From: Prosopocoilus inquinatus
Lineage: Eukaryota > Arthropoda > Insecta > Coleoptera > Lucanidae
DNA: 64,000 bases
Reading direction: 5' to 3'
Assembly (NCBI GenBank): GCA_036172665.1
Contig: CM069870.1
Coordinates: 21,426,001-21,490,000 of the forward strand
How positions within the stretch are numbered: position 1 is the first letter of the stretch; every line of letters starts with the position of its first letter. The notes under the pieces were generated by a model. It was not told the origin of the DNA, searched no databases, and saw nothing but the letters and a program-made list of their open reading frames with translations. Both the position numbers and the translations under genes were made by a program. Shown one piece after another: positions 12,121 through 23,720 of the stretch.

Positions 12121-13469
12121 AAGGGATTTGCACTATGCACTTAATTGATACAGCCTTTACATAATTCTAATTTCTACCGACGTGAACTTAAGGTTTTGAA
12201 ACGATTTCATTTACTTTTCTACAATTATTTCTACCATGACATTATTATGAAGTAATTTTGTCATTTTTTTCACAATTAAACACACATTTATAATGGATAG
12301 CAATTTACTGTTACGTTACCGATATACTTTTTTAATTAATTTTTATTTCATGTGGCTCGTTCTGGCTAGGTTCGATCAGTTACAAAACTTGACTCGTATT
12401 GGTTCAATTATGAATAAGGATTAGTGGGATCCTGAATTGATATCTTTTCGACCTCAATCCGTGTATTCGAGCAAAACCCTTTTAATAACCTTTAATACTT
12501 CGTCGTTTCATTTGAGACCTCGGTTCACATAATGATAAAACGATTTCATTGAATGAAAATTATGCACCTTTCAGGGATCCGTAAAATTAAAGTAATTGCA
12601 GATTCAAAACGCAGAACAGACGAGGAGCATAAAATTTCGCGATAATCCACTACATTACGGCTGTTTGTTAAAACTTGTTGGAGGGGCAGCAAGCTTTTCC
12701 ATCACGCATTGATATTTCGTAATTGTATTCCTAGCTAAAATTATCCCGCCGCTTCCGCATCCGGCGAGCTTTTACCCGAGCTTTCGCTTCCAACCCGAAC
12801 ATTATACAGATACGCCTTGACCTCAGGTTCAAAAACGTATATTTATAGGCATTATAAAGTAAACGCAGTTTTATTTTCCACTTTTTCTTTTAACAGACAA
12901 TTTTCACATTCACTCACATCGAGAAAAGCCCTACGCTTTTGTTGGGTCGTACTTTACTTGTTTACAAACAGCACAAAGCAGGGATGGATGAAAAACGTCA
13001 GATCAGCCTCGCTGCGAGGAGTTCTTTTTATATTCCTCGCATGATTTATCCGCTTTTTAAATATTTACGCGTCCGCCCCTCATTTCGAGGGGTAGGACGG
13101 GCAACGATTGTCCGCTTAAATAATTCAAAGTGACAAACGGAACTCGAGGAGAGAAGCTTGTAAATCATAATTGTCGGAAAACGAATTAGGGCTTGATTGC
13201 GGTGGAGTTTAATAATGAATTAGGTATTGATTTAATTTTTATATGTCACGGAAATTTCCTCCTAATCGATTACACAGAGTATAACCGTGCGAAGAATGAA
13301 CATAAAATATTGTTATCATCAATTACTGTCTTTTTATCTTGTATTGCTTTTAGTATTTTGCTATACATATTTGCCCTTCTTGCAAATCTTATACATCATG
13401 GAATCACTGTCGTCTCTGTGTATCTTTTCCAGTAAAACTTTTCTTTTCGTTGATAATATATTTTGTTTA
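12121..13469. other. Non-coding stretch
   Basis: No recognisable gene or terminal repeats. Two modestly GC-rich patches (about 12660-12830 and 13060-13160) could be conserved regulatory sequence, but nothing in the bases identifies them. The overlapping short plus-strand open frames lack protein features. Confidence 0.4.
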
Positions 13470-13473
13470 ATAT

Positions 13474-13825
13474 TGTTACGACTTCGGGGTTCGGAAATGG
13501 TATTCGTCAAATAATCTCAAACACTTTAATTAAATATAATCGTTTACACAACGAAATGCACGTCTATATTTCACCGTTTATTCGACTAGCAATATCGTTG
13601 CTAAATAATAAAAACTGTCTGAACGGCCGCGCCTAATCCCGCTTATAAAGCTACTCGGTACGCCCCAGAAATGTATGGAACTCGTAGCGTCCTCTCTGGA
13701 CGTAAGGCGTGCCTTCCAAAAAAAAAAACACTGCGTTTGCACTAAATTCCACAATAAATTATCGGCGCCAGCACGTCTGACCGGGACACATCGGCACTCG
13801 ACACCTCAACCCGCGGCTTGTAACA
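13474..13825. mobile_element. Solo LTR, probably Ty3/Gypsy type
   Basis: The segment begins TGTTACGACTTCGG and ends GGCTTGTAACA, the TG...CA ends of a long terminal repeat with a 6-bp inverted TGTTAC/GTAACA. ATAT flanks it on both sides (13470-13473 and 13826-13829), fitting the 4-bp target duplication usual for Gypsy elements. It is 352 bp and much richer in G+C than its surroundings. A TATA-like CTTATAAAG lies near 13650. No internal retrotransposon sequence or second LTR is present, so it looks like the product of LTR-LTR recombination. Confidence 0.75.
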
Positions 13826-14225
13826 ATATACATTTGCAACATCTTAATTAATTAATTAATTTTCGAGCACTGTTTAAAATGGTCAAAAATCGTTTCTGTT
13901 TAATGTTAAGTTTTAAATTGCCCGCGCCGATTCGGGGAGATCTTGTTTTCTTCTTTCTGTTTAATTTAATGTAAAATTTCGTTTGAGTGTTTTCTTCACG
14001 AATTTAATCTTTCTTTCGTTTCTGTTTCATCGCTCAATGTTTGATTTCATGTTCAAATAAATACGTTCCGTTTTCAGTGACGCATTACAAGCTTAAACAG
14101 CTGCTTTACGTTTTTGAGAGCCTTGGAAATTTTATGTTGGCCAGCCACATCGCCTACATTGGTCATTTGGTCAGTTTTGGTGCCTTTTTCCAGAAGTGAA
14201 TTGATGTGTCGATGTAATTGCCTTT

Positions 14226-14325
14226 AATTGAAAAAAAAAAAGGATTTGTTTCGTCCCGAGAAAGATCTGGAAGTAACGTTCCGTGCACGTTGTTCCGGTT
14301 CACGCTGAAGATTTAACGGAAACCC
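14226..14325. repeat. Dispersed repeat GATCTGGAAGTAACGTTCC, copy 1
   Basis: First of four related segments sharing GGATTTRTTTC, AAGATCTGGAAGTAACGTTCC and CACGCTGAAGATTTAACGGA or variants. Others lie at 16354-16460, 16538-16650 and 17102-17172. Flanking similarity (TATGTTGGCCA upstream, TCAACCTCTC near 14670 and 16840) shows a larger duplication of about 14.05-14.8 kb to 16.0-16.96 kb. Confidence 0.75.
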
Positions 14326-15719
14326 CACTTGAATTCGCGTTAAGAAACTAATAATAATTATAATTAGGAGTATTACTTAGGTGTCAAAATGTCATGATCA
14401 GGGAAAAGAATTCAGGCCACTTAGTGTTGGACGCTTGTAACGCCGAACGTACTATTTACTCCTGCCACCTTTCCGCGAGTCCGATGCAACAAATTGTTTT
14501 GAGTGGGAAGGAAAGAAGCGTTCGCACTTTGCAGAAATTATTGTCGGTGAGTCTGATACAGTCCAAGAACTAAATTTTCATACCGTTCGCGAAACGAGCA
14601 GCCCGAATTCTTTTTCCTGGTTATGATCCTGCATTCAGAGAGGAATCTGTAACTGTCAACTGAGAATGTTCAACCTCTCTTGTGAGGACAACTTTCAGTT
14701 GACCTTGAAGAGTAATTAATTTTTGCAATTAACTTAATTTTTCTATACCCGAATTTATAAAAGCACTGTGTGGTCTAAAACACCCTGTATTACGTTTTTT
14801 TTTTCTCTTAAAAGAAAATTATTTCACCTGAAAGAATTCGACGTACTTTGTTTACCGAAATGCTACAAGAGTTGATTATTTCAATTTATGGCGTTCCTTC
14901 TTCAGTTGTGAACGTTGGTGCGATTGTGGCCTTGACCATTCTTTCTTTTTGGGACGATCGTCCTTTACTCTTATTTACATTCTTTAGGAACTTTCATGTT
15001 CTTCAGCATTTATTATCATAATCATTTTTTTTATATAAACTTACAAAATTCGTTTGGAGTCTTTCATTTATCTATTTATTTTCATTATGATCGTCTTTTC
15101 TTCTCTTTTTTTATTCCGTTTCGATTGGGATTTCGCAATTGCATTCTTTTCTTGTTTTTGAAAATTTTTCAAACTTCAACTTTTTTTTCTTTTGTAAACG
15201 TTGCGATTGTGAATTTGAATTTGAGGGTCTAGACGATCGTCGTGTATATTTTTAATTTACTTTTCCTTTAGCAATCCCAAAGAAAGGATTACGGAAACAA
15301 TCAAAATCAAAAATGAAAACGACGATCGCGGAGCCAGTTGCATTGAAAGAAAAAATTCATAAAGAAAGTAAATTAAAAGTATTTTTTTTCCAATTCAACT
15401 GTATTTCTCGATCGTCAAAAATTTTTTTAATTTTAATTTTGTTTTTTACTGTTTTTACTATTTTCTTTTCTTTGCCCCCCCCCCCCCCCCGGTTAAATGT
15501 TGCGATTGTTGTTTGTCTCTCTCTTTTGCTTTATTTTATTTATTGATATATTCATGCTCATTATTATTTTCTTTGAAAGTTTATTTTTACTTTTTCAAAA
15601 AAATATCTATATTCCTGAACAAGTACTTTATACTAAAATGTTAATAAAAAAAACACATTGTGCATCATACCGACTGCTAAATAATCGTACGGTTGGTAAC
15701 ATCACTCGTTGTAAATAAC
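14326..15719. repeat. T-rich dispersed repeat related to hAT-like elements
   Basis: From about 14990 the sequence resembles 19.76-20.0 kb (GTTCTTCAGC, TTTATTATCATAATCAT, AAACTTACAAAATTCGTTTGG). From about 15550 to 15704 it resembles 4.0-4.42 kb, including GCTAAATAATCGTACG. GGTTGGTAACATCA at 15691-15704 matches the right end of the inner hAT-like element with two differences. The left end was not found. A C-run (about 15475-15490) is present. Open frames are Phe-rich low complexity. Confidence 0.55.
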
Positions 15720-15999
15720 AATTAAAGAAAATCGTGATATTTTTGACTTGCTTGGATTTAAATCATTTTCAGCGTAGTTTCACTTTCTCGTTCTCTTTTT
15801 AAGGGTTTTATCAAATTCGGAAAATTTTGTTTTCGGACAGTTTTTCGATTTTGCTTGATTGATTGCTCGATATTCAATTTTTGATGTTCAAATAATACGT
15901 TATACACGTACAATTAACGATGTTCAATTTGATGTTCAAATAATACTTCCGTTTTCAATTCGGCATTAGAAGCTTAAACAGTTACTTTTCGTTTCTGAA

Positions 16000-17172
16000 G
16001 TTGACAGTTTTGGAAATATTATGTTGGCCACATGATTGCCTAAAATGGTCAGGTGAGAACGCCAGTGTTGGTGCCTTTTCAGAGTGAATTTATGTGTTAA
16101 TGTGGCAGCCTCTCATTGAATCGTTGAGTGCATAATCGTGTTCAGTCCAAATTTACTGTGTTGAGAAAACAACCAATAACTTTCTCTAGATTTTTATTTT
16201 AAGTAACGATTGGCTTCAGGAGGTTTCAATTATCCTTATCTGAACGAATTTTAAGCCAATAATTCACTTAAAATACAAATCTAGAAAGTTATTTGTTGTT
16301 TTCTCAATACAATAAATTTGGAGTGAACATGGTTATGCACTCATCGATTCAATTGAAAAGGGATTTATTCCGCCCCGAAGAAGATCTGGAAGTAACGTTC
16401 CACGCACATTGTTGCGGTTGACAGTCATTTGTTCACGCTGAAGATTTAACGGAAGCCCTTCGACGCGCTGGTCACGTGGGAACGTCAGTTTTGGTGCATT
16501 TTCGGAGTGAATTTATGTGTTAATGAGGCAGCCTATAATTGAAAAGGGATTTATTCCGCCCCAAAGAAGATCCGGAAGCAACGTTCCACGCATATTTTTG
16601 CGGTTGACGGTCATTTGCTCACGCTGAAGATTTAACGGAACCCCTTCGATACGATCCTGTCAGCTCGTGAACACTCCACGAGACACGGTTTATTCATGAA
16701 CGATTAGTTTCCCATTTTTTTTAAAGTAACAAATACAATAGGCTAGAATCCGTATCCCTGTTTAAATTCGTGTAAAAAGAAACTACGTGTCGTAATGCTG
16801 TATTTCAGAGAAGAAAATGTAGCTATCGTCAACTGAGAATTTTCAACCTCTCATATGAGGACAGCACTTTCGGTTGACCTTGAAAGATAATTAATACTCT
16901 TTGCAATTAACAAAAAATTTTTATAACTCAATTCATAACTGGGTTAAAACGGGTGTTGCGACACACTTGAAATAGTAAAGGAGACGGTGGTTTAAGAAAT
17001 AATTGAAAATTAATCTCCGCCCACAATAGTTTTATATCCGTATTAATTTGTTTTTCAAAAAAAAAAAAAGCTATTTCGCCTGATTAAATTCGATTTACTT
17101 TCATTGAAAAAGGATTTATTTCGCCCCGAAGAAGATCTGGAAATAACGTTCCACGAACACTATTATGGTTTA
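16000..17172. repeat. Duplicated segment family, copies 2-4
   Basis: Copies at 16354-16460 and 16538-16650 are about 182 bp apart, and a partial copy lies at 17102-17172. The region 16000-16960 as a whole parallels 14050-14800. A foldback element interrupts the first of these copies (16118-16350) but not the second, so the second shows the empty site. Confidence 0.7.
16118..16350. mobile_element. Foldback MITE with visible empty site
   Basis: The arms 16118-16204 and 16266-16350 are inverted copies (left TTGAATCGTTGAGTGCATAA from about 16116, right ending TTATGCACTCATCGATTCAA). The paralogous segment at 16524-16540 runs GCCTATAATTGAAAAGG straight through. This places the insertion after the duplication and defines its borders within a few bases. 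Confidence 0.8.
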
Positions 17173-18725
17173 TATTTATAAATGAGCTGAAAGTGGTGTT
17201 TTATTTTTTTTTTCTTTAAAAAAAAAATCGCCTGAATGGATTCGACATACTTCTGTACATACGTTCTAAGTGATCTTACAACATGAAACGCACTTATTTT
17301 TCCTGCAATTTACTCAAACAGAACGGAATGCGTGTTTCATTCGCAAACGCTTTTATTTCCTCTTGATTACGATGTCCCCCCCGCTTTGGGTCACGAGTTC
17401 CACACGTAAAAATTTTATTGCATTTGCCCTTGTAAGCGCCGCGCAAGAAGAAGAAAATAGAAGTAGTGGGTATGGTGTCGAGGTGATTGACGCAGGACGG
17501 AAGTGTGTGGCACGAAACGTGCACGCATTAATTATTAATTTTAAGGTGGGCCCGCAAGTTATAAAAATGAAAACAGTATGAATGCCATAGTTCAAAATGC
17601 GTGCCCTACATAACCTTATTGCATACGTGCATATTTTACTTACGCAGGTCTTTTAGTGTACTGTAGATGTAATTGTCTGGTTTTCTCTTAACCAGAATTT
17701 TTTGTTAGGAGTACGACACTAGACAGCAAAACTTGAAGACGTTAACTTGTAAGATAAATAAAATTTCAACAGATACAGCTGTGAAATGCATGAGTTTTCA
17801 TTCAACGTAATCGCCAGTGCCGTACCACTGGACAAATCACGAGACCTAGAAGTGCTTTTATATATTTTTTTTGTACTCATTAACATCTATTCTCTTAGTG
17901 GTTTGGTCGGCCCCCATTATAGTCACCCTGTATAAGAAGAATCAAACGACTCTTCTAAATTGTTTTTTTTTTATTTGTACATTTGTACCACAATTTCAAT
18001 ATTAGTGAATTAGTGCATCCACATTGCAAAGAAAACAAGCCAAATGGCTTTACAATCGCCGAAGAAAATTCGATTTTAATCATCTGAAGAAGGTACTACA
18101 ATGCCAGCAAAAATGATACGTGTGAAGTTGCAGTTTAGATAACCTGTACCACACACTATACGTTTAAGTTAACGAAACTGCAACGTCACACGTATCAAGT
18201 GTCAAACTTGCTCGTACAAAATCAAAAATAAAAATAAAAATGCGAAATAATTAATTAGTGTTTCTCGATTATCACGAAACTTACTACGACTTACGGCGAC
18301 AGTTGAAATTGCATTAGTGCTCGAAGCTGGCTAGTTTCGTGTTGTACTCGCAAGTTGGTAATCGGCATTGAATTGGAAAGATATTATAGAGCTTGAAATT
18401 GCCGGCCACAAAAATTTTTATGACTCATTAAAAATAAATCAATACTCGCAGCCTTTACGTTCTGCAGTGGCAGGTCTTCAGAAATGAAATAAAAGAATAA
18501 ACTGTTTTTACAAAGCTCAGCGATTCTCCTTCTTCTTCTTCTTAATTGTTGTTTGTAACTAACATTAGTAAAATCATGTTGTTAGAAGGAAATCAAGATT
18601 TTTAAGAACTTTTTTAAAAAAAATTTTATAATCTCTATCGGATAACTATCTCGTCTAATAATTCATCTCGTTTATTCATTTCTGTAGTACATGTTAGCAT
18701 GATTCACGAAGGAAATGAAGTAAAT
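17173..18725. other. Non-coding stretch
   Basis: No recognisable gene. A plus-strand open frame of 103 codons at 17270-17581 and minus-strand frames overlapping it have no known motif. A hairpin built on TGATACGTGTGAAGTTGCAG lies at 18113-18198. GTCACCCTGTATAAGAAG near 17924 is another copy of the repeat-end word common in this window. Confidence 0.45.
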
Positions 18726-18733
18726 CTCATGGT

Positions 18734-20823
18734 CAGTGTTGCCAAGTTACCAATTTTCAAACTTCGCATTTTTCTACTGAAAAAATCGTATCATTCCGAT
18801 GTGATATTTATTGGTAATAATCAGGGAACGGAATTATATATTTTATTCGATTAAATACAAACGAGGCGGCAAACGTGTAACGCTGCGGCGACGCCGACGT
18901 GTAAATGGGCAAACGCACGTTGCCGCCTCGTTCGAAATAAATCGAACAAAATAACATAATTCGGTCCTGTACTAATGAAATTAATTTTCCTTCGATTCAA
19001 ATTATTTCCGCCCCTTTTAATTTCATTTTGGCTATCGTCAATTGTTTATCGAACGTGAATATTACTTTAAAAAATTCTATTTTTGTCATTACCGTTATTG
19101 TTTGAAAAAAATGTCTGATAGTAGTTTTAGATTAATTGAATTTGTTTTCTTTCTTGTTTATTTTTGTGTTTATCTTCTAAAATTATTTCCTTTTTCTGTC
19201 GTAAATACGATCGTCATGTTTTTTTTTTTTTTTTTTGCTTCCTTCTAAAGCAATTATTTTTTCATTTTCATTCCGCTTACATTTTTATTTATGGTTTCTG
19301 TGATTTAGTTTTTCGGACTCTTCGTTCTTCAGCGAGTACACTTTTATTTACGTTTTCTTCTCTCTCTTTGTTTTTAATTCTGTTTTTCTCATACTTTAGA
19401 GCGATTATTACGATCGTCATTTGTTTTGCTCGCATCCTTCGAAAATTATCGTTTTTTTTTCACTTTTTTCGTTTTCGTTCCGCTTACACTTTTATTTATG
19501 TTTTCTCTGCAATTTTGCTTTTAATTCTGTTCTTCGCACTCCTCATTATTTAGAACGAATATAACGATCGTCATTTGTTTTGCTCGCATCTTTCGAAAAT
19601 TAGCATTCTTTTTAAAGCTTCGCCTGGCGTTTTCATTCGTCGGAAACGTTCTTCCTTTTTTTCTTGTTTCTGGTCGTTTAATACCATTTTTTGGAAATTA
19701 AAAAACATATATTTCTTTCATTTGTCTCTTCCTTCAATTTTGTTTGCGAATTTCAAATCGCTTTATGTTCTTCAGCGTTTATTATCATAATCATATTTTT
19801 TACAAAAAAATATAAACTTACAAAATTCGTTTGGCTTCTTAGATTTATTTATTTATTTCTATTATTATCGCTATTTGTTTTTTCTTATTTCGCTTCGATT
19901 GGGATTTCGAAACCACATTTTTTTCTTGTTTTTGAAAATTTTTCAGTCTTCAATTTCTCGCGTTTCTTTTTCTTTTATAAACGTCGCGATTGTGAATTTG
20001 AATTTAAAAGAGTTTAGACGATCGTCGTTTATATTTTTATTTCACTTTTACTTTAACAATCTCAAAGAAAGGATTACGAAAACAATCAAAAACAAAAGCA
20101 AAATGAAAACGACGACGAAAATTCCTAAAGAAAGTAAATTAAAAGTATCATTTTTCCAATTCAACTGTTGTTCGATCGTTTTTCATTTGGCTTTTGTTTT
20201 TAATTGTTTCCACTAAATCCTTTCTTTCGGTTTCTCGGGTTTTAATTTTTTTCCTTTTCAACTGTTTTTGGGTAATTTGGGTTTTAATATTTTTCCAATT
20301 CAACTGTGTCTTGATCTTCTTTTTATGTCTTTGTTTTTAATTGTTTCCATTGATCCTTTCTTTTGGATTTTATGGGATTTCATTCTTTCCCAATTCAACT
20401 ATTTCTCGATCGTTTTTCATTTGTTTTTAATTGTTTCCATTAATTTTTACTTTCTGTTTTTTGGGTTTTAAATTTTTTTCCAATTCAATTGCTTTTGAGT
20501 TTTAATTTATTTCTCGATCTTTATTATGTTTTTCATTTTCCCAATTCAATTCCAATTTCTCGATCGTTTTTCATTTTGCTCTTGTTATTGATTATTTCTA
20601 TAATCCTTTCTTTGCGACCTTTTTCCGTAAACGTTGCGATCGTTATTTGTTTCTTTTTCTTCTTTTTGTTGATTTTATTTTGCATGTTCATTATTATTTT
20701 GTTTGAACGTTTATTTCAATTTTTGGTAAGACGTTATTCTTACTTTTTACGAATTACAAAAGTGACCGTGTTCATGCATGCGATTTTGAAACTGAAATTG
20801 TAAGAGCAAGGTTGGCAATATTG
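18734..20823. mobile_element. Non-coding T-rich hAT-like element
   Basis: The left end CAGTGTTGCCAA at 18734 pairs with an inward-read right end CAATATTGCCAA ending at 20823. The flanking 8-mers CTCATGGT (18726-18733) and CTTATGGT (20824-20831) differ at one position. The element is 2090 bp, strongly T-rich on the plus strand, with many ACGATCGTCATTTGTTTTG words and a roughly 165-bp internal period near 19.4-19.6 kb. No transposase is encoded; its long open frames are Phe/Leu runs from T-tracts. Confidence 0.75.
18825..18967. repeat. Subterminal GC-rich hairpin of the hAT-like element
   Basis: GGAACGGAATTATATATTTT from 18825 has an inverted partner ending at 18967, and the inner arms include CGAGGCGGCAA and TTGCCGCCTCG. 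The core (about 18870-18930) is G+C rich with several CG dinucleotides. It lies 91 bp from the left end of the element, where the 2.6-kb element also has a hairpin. Confidence 0.7.
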
Positions 20824-20897
20824 CTTATGGTAAACAATAAAATTTAAATATTTTGTTTCAAATTGTTTTTGATTGCAGTGGATCGATCCCTCGAGCA

Positions 20898-20946
20898 TTC
20901 TTTGTACAGCTGTTTCGGCCCTAAATGGGATTTCATCAACAGAAGC
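20898..20946 (-). ncRNA. Degenerate hammerhead ribozyme copy
   Basis: The same 49-nt layout as at 2734-2782 is found on the minus strand: GAAAC, AGCU loop, GUA cleavage site and a CCC/GGG stem II. The first core box reads UUGAUGA instead of CUGAUGA and stem I has mismatches, so activity is doubtful. The surroundings (GATTGCAGTG, CTCGAG, GTACAGCTGTTTC) match the 2.7-kb locus. The copy lies 75 bp outside the right end of the 18.7-20.8 kb element. Confidence 0.6.
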
Positions 20947-21960
20947 ACGCACGGCCGCCTTGCATGGGATGACTTATTATGTAGCGGATTCACTTGTTCG
21001 TTCTTTTTTTAAGGTTTTGACAAATTCGAAAAATTTCGGACATTTTTTTATAATACGAAAATACGCACCGCTTAAATCATTTGCTATACTTATGCGATTT
21101 CTTCACTATTTATTATTACAATACGCTATGAGTCTAGTGAGAATGTGGTGGTAACGAATCTTTGACAAGCAGTGTCATTTCGGCTTAGTGGATTTTAAGG
21201 TTATTCCAAATAAGGCAACGCTGTAACATATTCTTTCCATTACGAGGTGAATTCACGTCCAATTTTACATAATTGACAACACCGCTTAATTTAAAAGTAT
21301 CTATAGTTTGAATCGTCACAATTTGACGTACGTTACGATGACGCTAAATAAAAATTCCCTGATTTAATTATTAACATAACCTACTAACTTAAAATCATAG
21401 GCCACTGCGATAACACAAGATATTTATTCGGATCGATCGTTGACAGTCTCAAACATAAAATTTGATTTCCTGGAATGATCATATCTACAGAGCGAATGAA
21501 TAAATTAATTTGTTGGCAAGACGTTGATTACGAAGCCCATTTACGATAATTTATCTTTTATCTTCATATCTGATTACAAACAGTAACAAATAAGACTTAT
21601 TTTTAACGGAAAGAAAAAAAGCCAGAAGGAAAAAATTAAGTGTATTGAAATGAATTAAGAATTAGGAAAGAAGATCTAAAATCATTTACATAATTACAAA
21701 TAATCACAATAAGATTTTTTAAACGAAAGTTAAAAAAACAGAAGGAAAATGTAAGAGCCTGTTGAAATGAAAGAAAATCTAAAAGGGTTCGACACGGTAA
21801 CATATTTGCTGTTAAGATTTATGACCGTGTAATAAAGAGATCTGTGATAATAATAAAATAGAACGTGCTCTGTATTATTCAGCATGAATTTGTAATAAAT
21901 TTATTATTACATCCTCAATATCTAAATAAAATACATGCAAATTTTGGGACACAAAATCGA
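20947..21960. other. Non-coding stretch with further hAT-like ends
   Basis: From about 20990 to 21050 the sequence matches 15.77-15.85 kb (CGTTCTTTTTTTAAGG, TTCGGACA). GGCAACGCTG near 21217 and TTGACAACACCG near 21278 resemble right termini of hAT-like elements but could not be paired. No gene is seen. Confidence 0.45.
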
Positions 21961-21968
21961 AGTATAAT

Positions 21969-22867
21969 CAGTGTTGTTAAAGATACATTTCTAATAGTAT
22001 CTAGATGCAGATACAGATACTGTTTCCGAAAAATATCTAGATACAGATACAGATACAAAAAAAGGTATCTGCAGTTTATCAAGATACTTGCAAGTGTAAA
22101 ATTCAATAACCTATGCAGTAGTGGAGGTACGGTATTATTTGCGATCCAAATCGACTTTTTTTGTGAAAATTGACGAAATTTTCGTATGAATATGTGAATA
22201 ATGTACACACTAAAATCTGTGATAATTTTCACAATTCTTTTCAGCAGTATGTCTTTTTAAATAGAAAATTTATCTTTGTAATTAAGTTAATCAATAAGCT
22301 GATAAGTAACTACCTGGTTTTGTATAAAACCAAGTCAAGTCAACGTAAAATATAAAGTTATCAACAGAAATGACTCTACTTCCGTATCAGACAAGTTAAA
22401 TGTCAAATGAATCTAGGATCCTTAGTTGCAACCTTGTTATAGCTAAGAGAGCGTTCCCATAATCAAGAAAAGTTGATAAAATCAACAATACAGTATTTTC
22501 CTTTTGATTTTCTCCTTTTGTCAATTATCTTTCCCAATTTTTAAAATAATTTTCAAGTTTTTGAACTTGTCAAATTGCATTTTAAATAGAAGAATTATTT
22601 GACAAATTGGAAAACATAATTAACAAGAGGGGAAAATCAAAAGAAAGAGACTGTAAAATCGGAGGTTGAATTTCCGCTGTTTTCATGGAAGTTCAAAATG
22701 TATCTAAAATGTATCTTAGTTTTTCAAATGAATAGATACACTGTAATTGTATCTAGATGCAGATACAGTTACATTTTTTTAGTGGTATCTGAGATATGTA
22801 TCTATATACTCAAAAAGAATTTAGATACTGTATCTAGATACTTGCATCTAGATACTTAACAACACTG
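21969..22867. mobile_element. hAT MITE, GTATCTAGATAC family (copy 1)
   Basis: The 899-bp element starts CAGTGTTGTTAAAGATAC and ends GATACTTAACAACACTG. Flanking 8-mers AGTATAAT and ACTACAAT agree at 6 of 8 positions. Both ends carry repeated AGATAC/GTATCT words, typical subterminal motif arrays. An internal inverted repeat (GATTTTCTCCTT...AGGGGAAAATC) is present. The open frames on both strands are repeat sequence and are shared with the copy at 31056-31992; they show no transposase motif. Confidence 0.85.
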
Positions 22868-22875
22868 ACTACAAT

Positions 22876-23353
22876 TATAAAAAAAATTGCTTGGTCATTG
22901 CTGAAATATCTTGAAAATCATTGGGAGGAGGAAGACAAAAGTGCGCTTGACGTACTGCACTGAGCTTCAACATTGTTGCGCTTAAAATTACATGCATGAA
23001 GTTACTAGCATGAACTCATTAAAAAATCGATAATTACAAAACCACTGATTTAACATTTTCTTTGACAATTATTCTAGAGTTCCACATCCTAGAGCATCAT
23101 AAAAACCGAAACGATATTTCGAAACGAAAAAAATTAAAAATAAAATAAAATCATACCACTACAGCAAGGAGGAATGTTAATAACTTCTTTGCACCAGGTC
23201 CACCAGGAGCTTTCGGAACTAGGCAACACTACATCTACGCAAGTAAAAAAAAAAAATAAAACTTTTAATGGAACAAAAGACGAGGGGTAGCACGAAGGTG
23301 GTGGTGATGATAATTGATAATAAAAACAAGTAGAGCGAGCAACAGTTTCGTAC
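22876..23353. other. Non-coding stretch
   Basis: I see no gene or repeat. On the minus strand this would be intron immediately downstream of the candidate first exon at 23354. Confidence 0.4.
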
Positions 23354-23720
23354 CTTTAAAGCAAGTACAACCCATAATATAGCCCATCATTGATAGATGA
23401 CGGGCCGCCCCGTCGCCGTTCGAGCTGCTCTGGTACGGAAGAGCCGCTGCAGGTCGAAGAAGAAGAACAAGAAGGACACCCCATTCGCCCCACTTCGGGG
23501 CTAACGGAACATATCTCACACATACACGGGCGGAAGTGATCGAAATCGCACCGGGAACAACACAAACATGCAGAAGGATGCCCGACCAGTGGCACTCAGC
23601 GGCGGCGATAAAGGATCAGCGAGCAACCTGCGCGACTTCTAGCGGCGAAGTGAAGTAGCGAAGTGGACGCCGGGCGTCGGTGTGGTACTATCCTTCACCC
23701 CCCAACTTATGCCAACTTAA
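23354..23720 (-). CDS. Candidate alternative first exon in a CpG-rich patch (minus strand)
   Basis: About 300 bp (23395-23690) are rich in G+C and CG dinucleotides inside very AT-rich DNA, resembling a promoter with 5' leader. On the minus strand ATGATGGGC (first ATG 23390-23388) opens a frame reading MMGYIMGCTCFK and reaching CTTTAAAG/GTACGA, a plausible donor after 23354. The coding part is 37 nt, so it ends one base into a codon, the same phase as all Phactr junctions here. An initiator-like TCAGTT lies near 23716-23721. It may be a downstream promoter for a short Phactr isoform or the start of another gene. Other ATGs in the leader and the lack of a named match keep confidence low. Confidence 0.35.

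Noticed and set aside
17270..17595. 103-codon plus-strand frame with overlapping minus-strand frames
   Set aside because: Open on both strands, no motif, no Kozak-like start and no splice signals.
19164..20216. Several open frames of 100-130 codons that look like membrane proteins
   Set aside because: They overlap each other in different frames, consist of Phe/Leu runs from T-tracts, and lie inside a transposable element.
21865..22232. Overlapping open frames on both strands, repeated at 31030-31349
   Set aside because: They are the left part of two copies of a hAT MITE; the sequence is conserved because of transposition, and no transposase motif is present.
23265..23595. Long minus-strand frames in the CpG block as full coding exons
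   Set aside because: They begin with non-ATG codons or end before a usable donor; only the short ATG frame ending at 23354 fits splicing.
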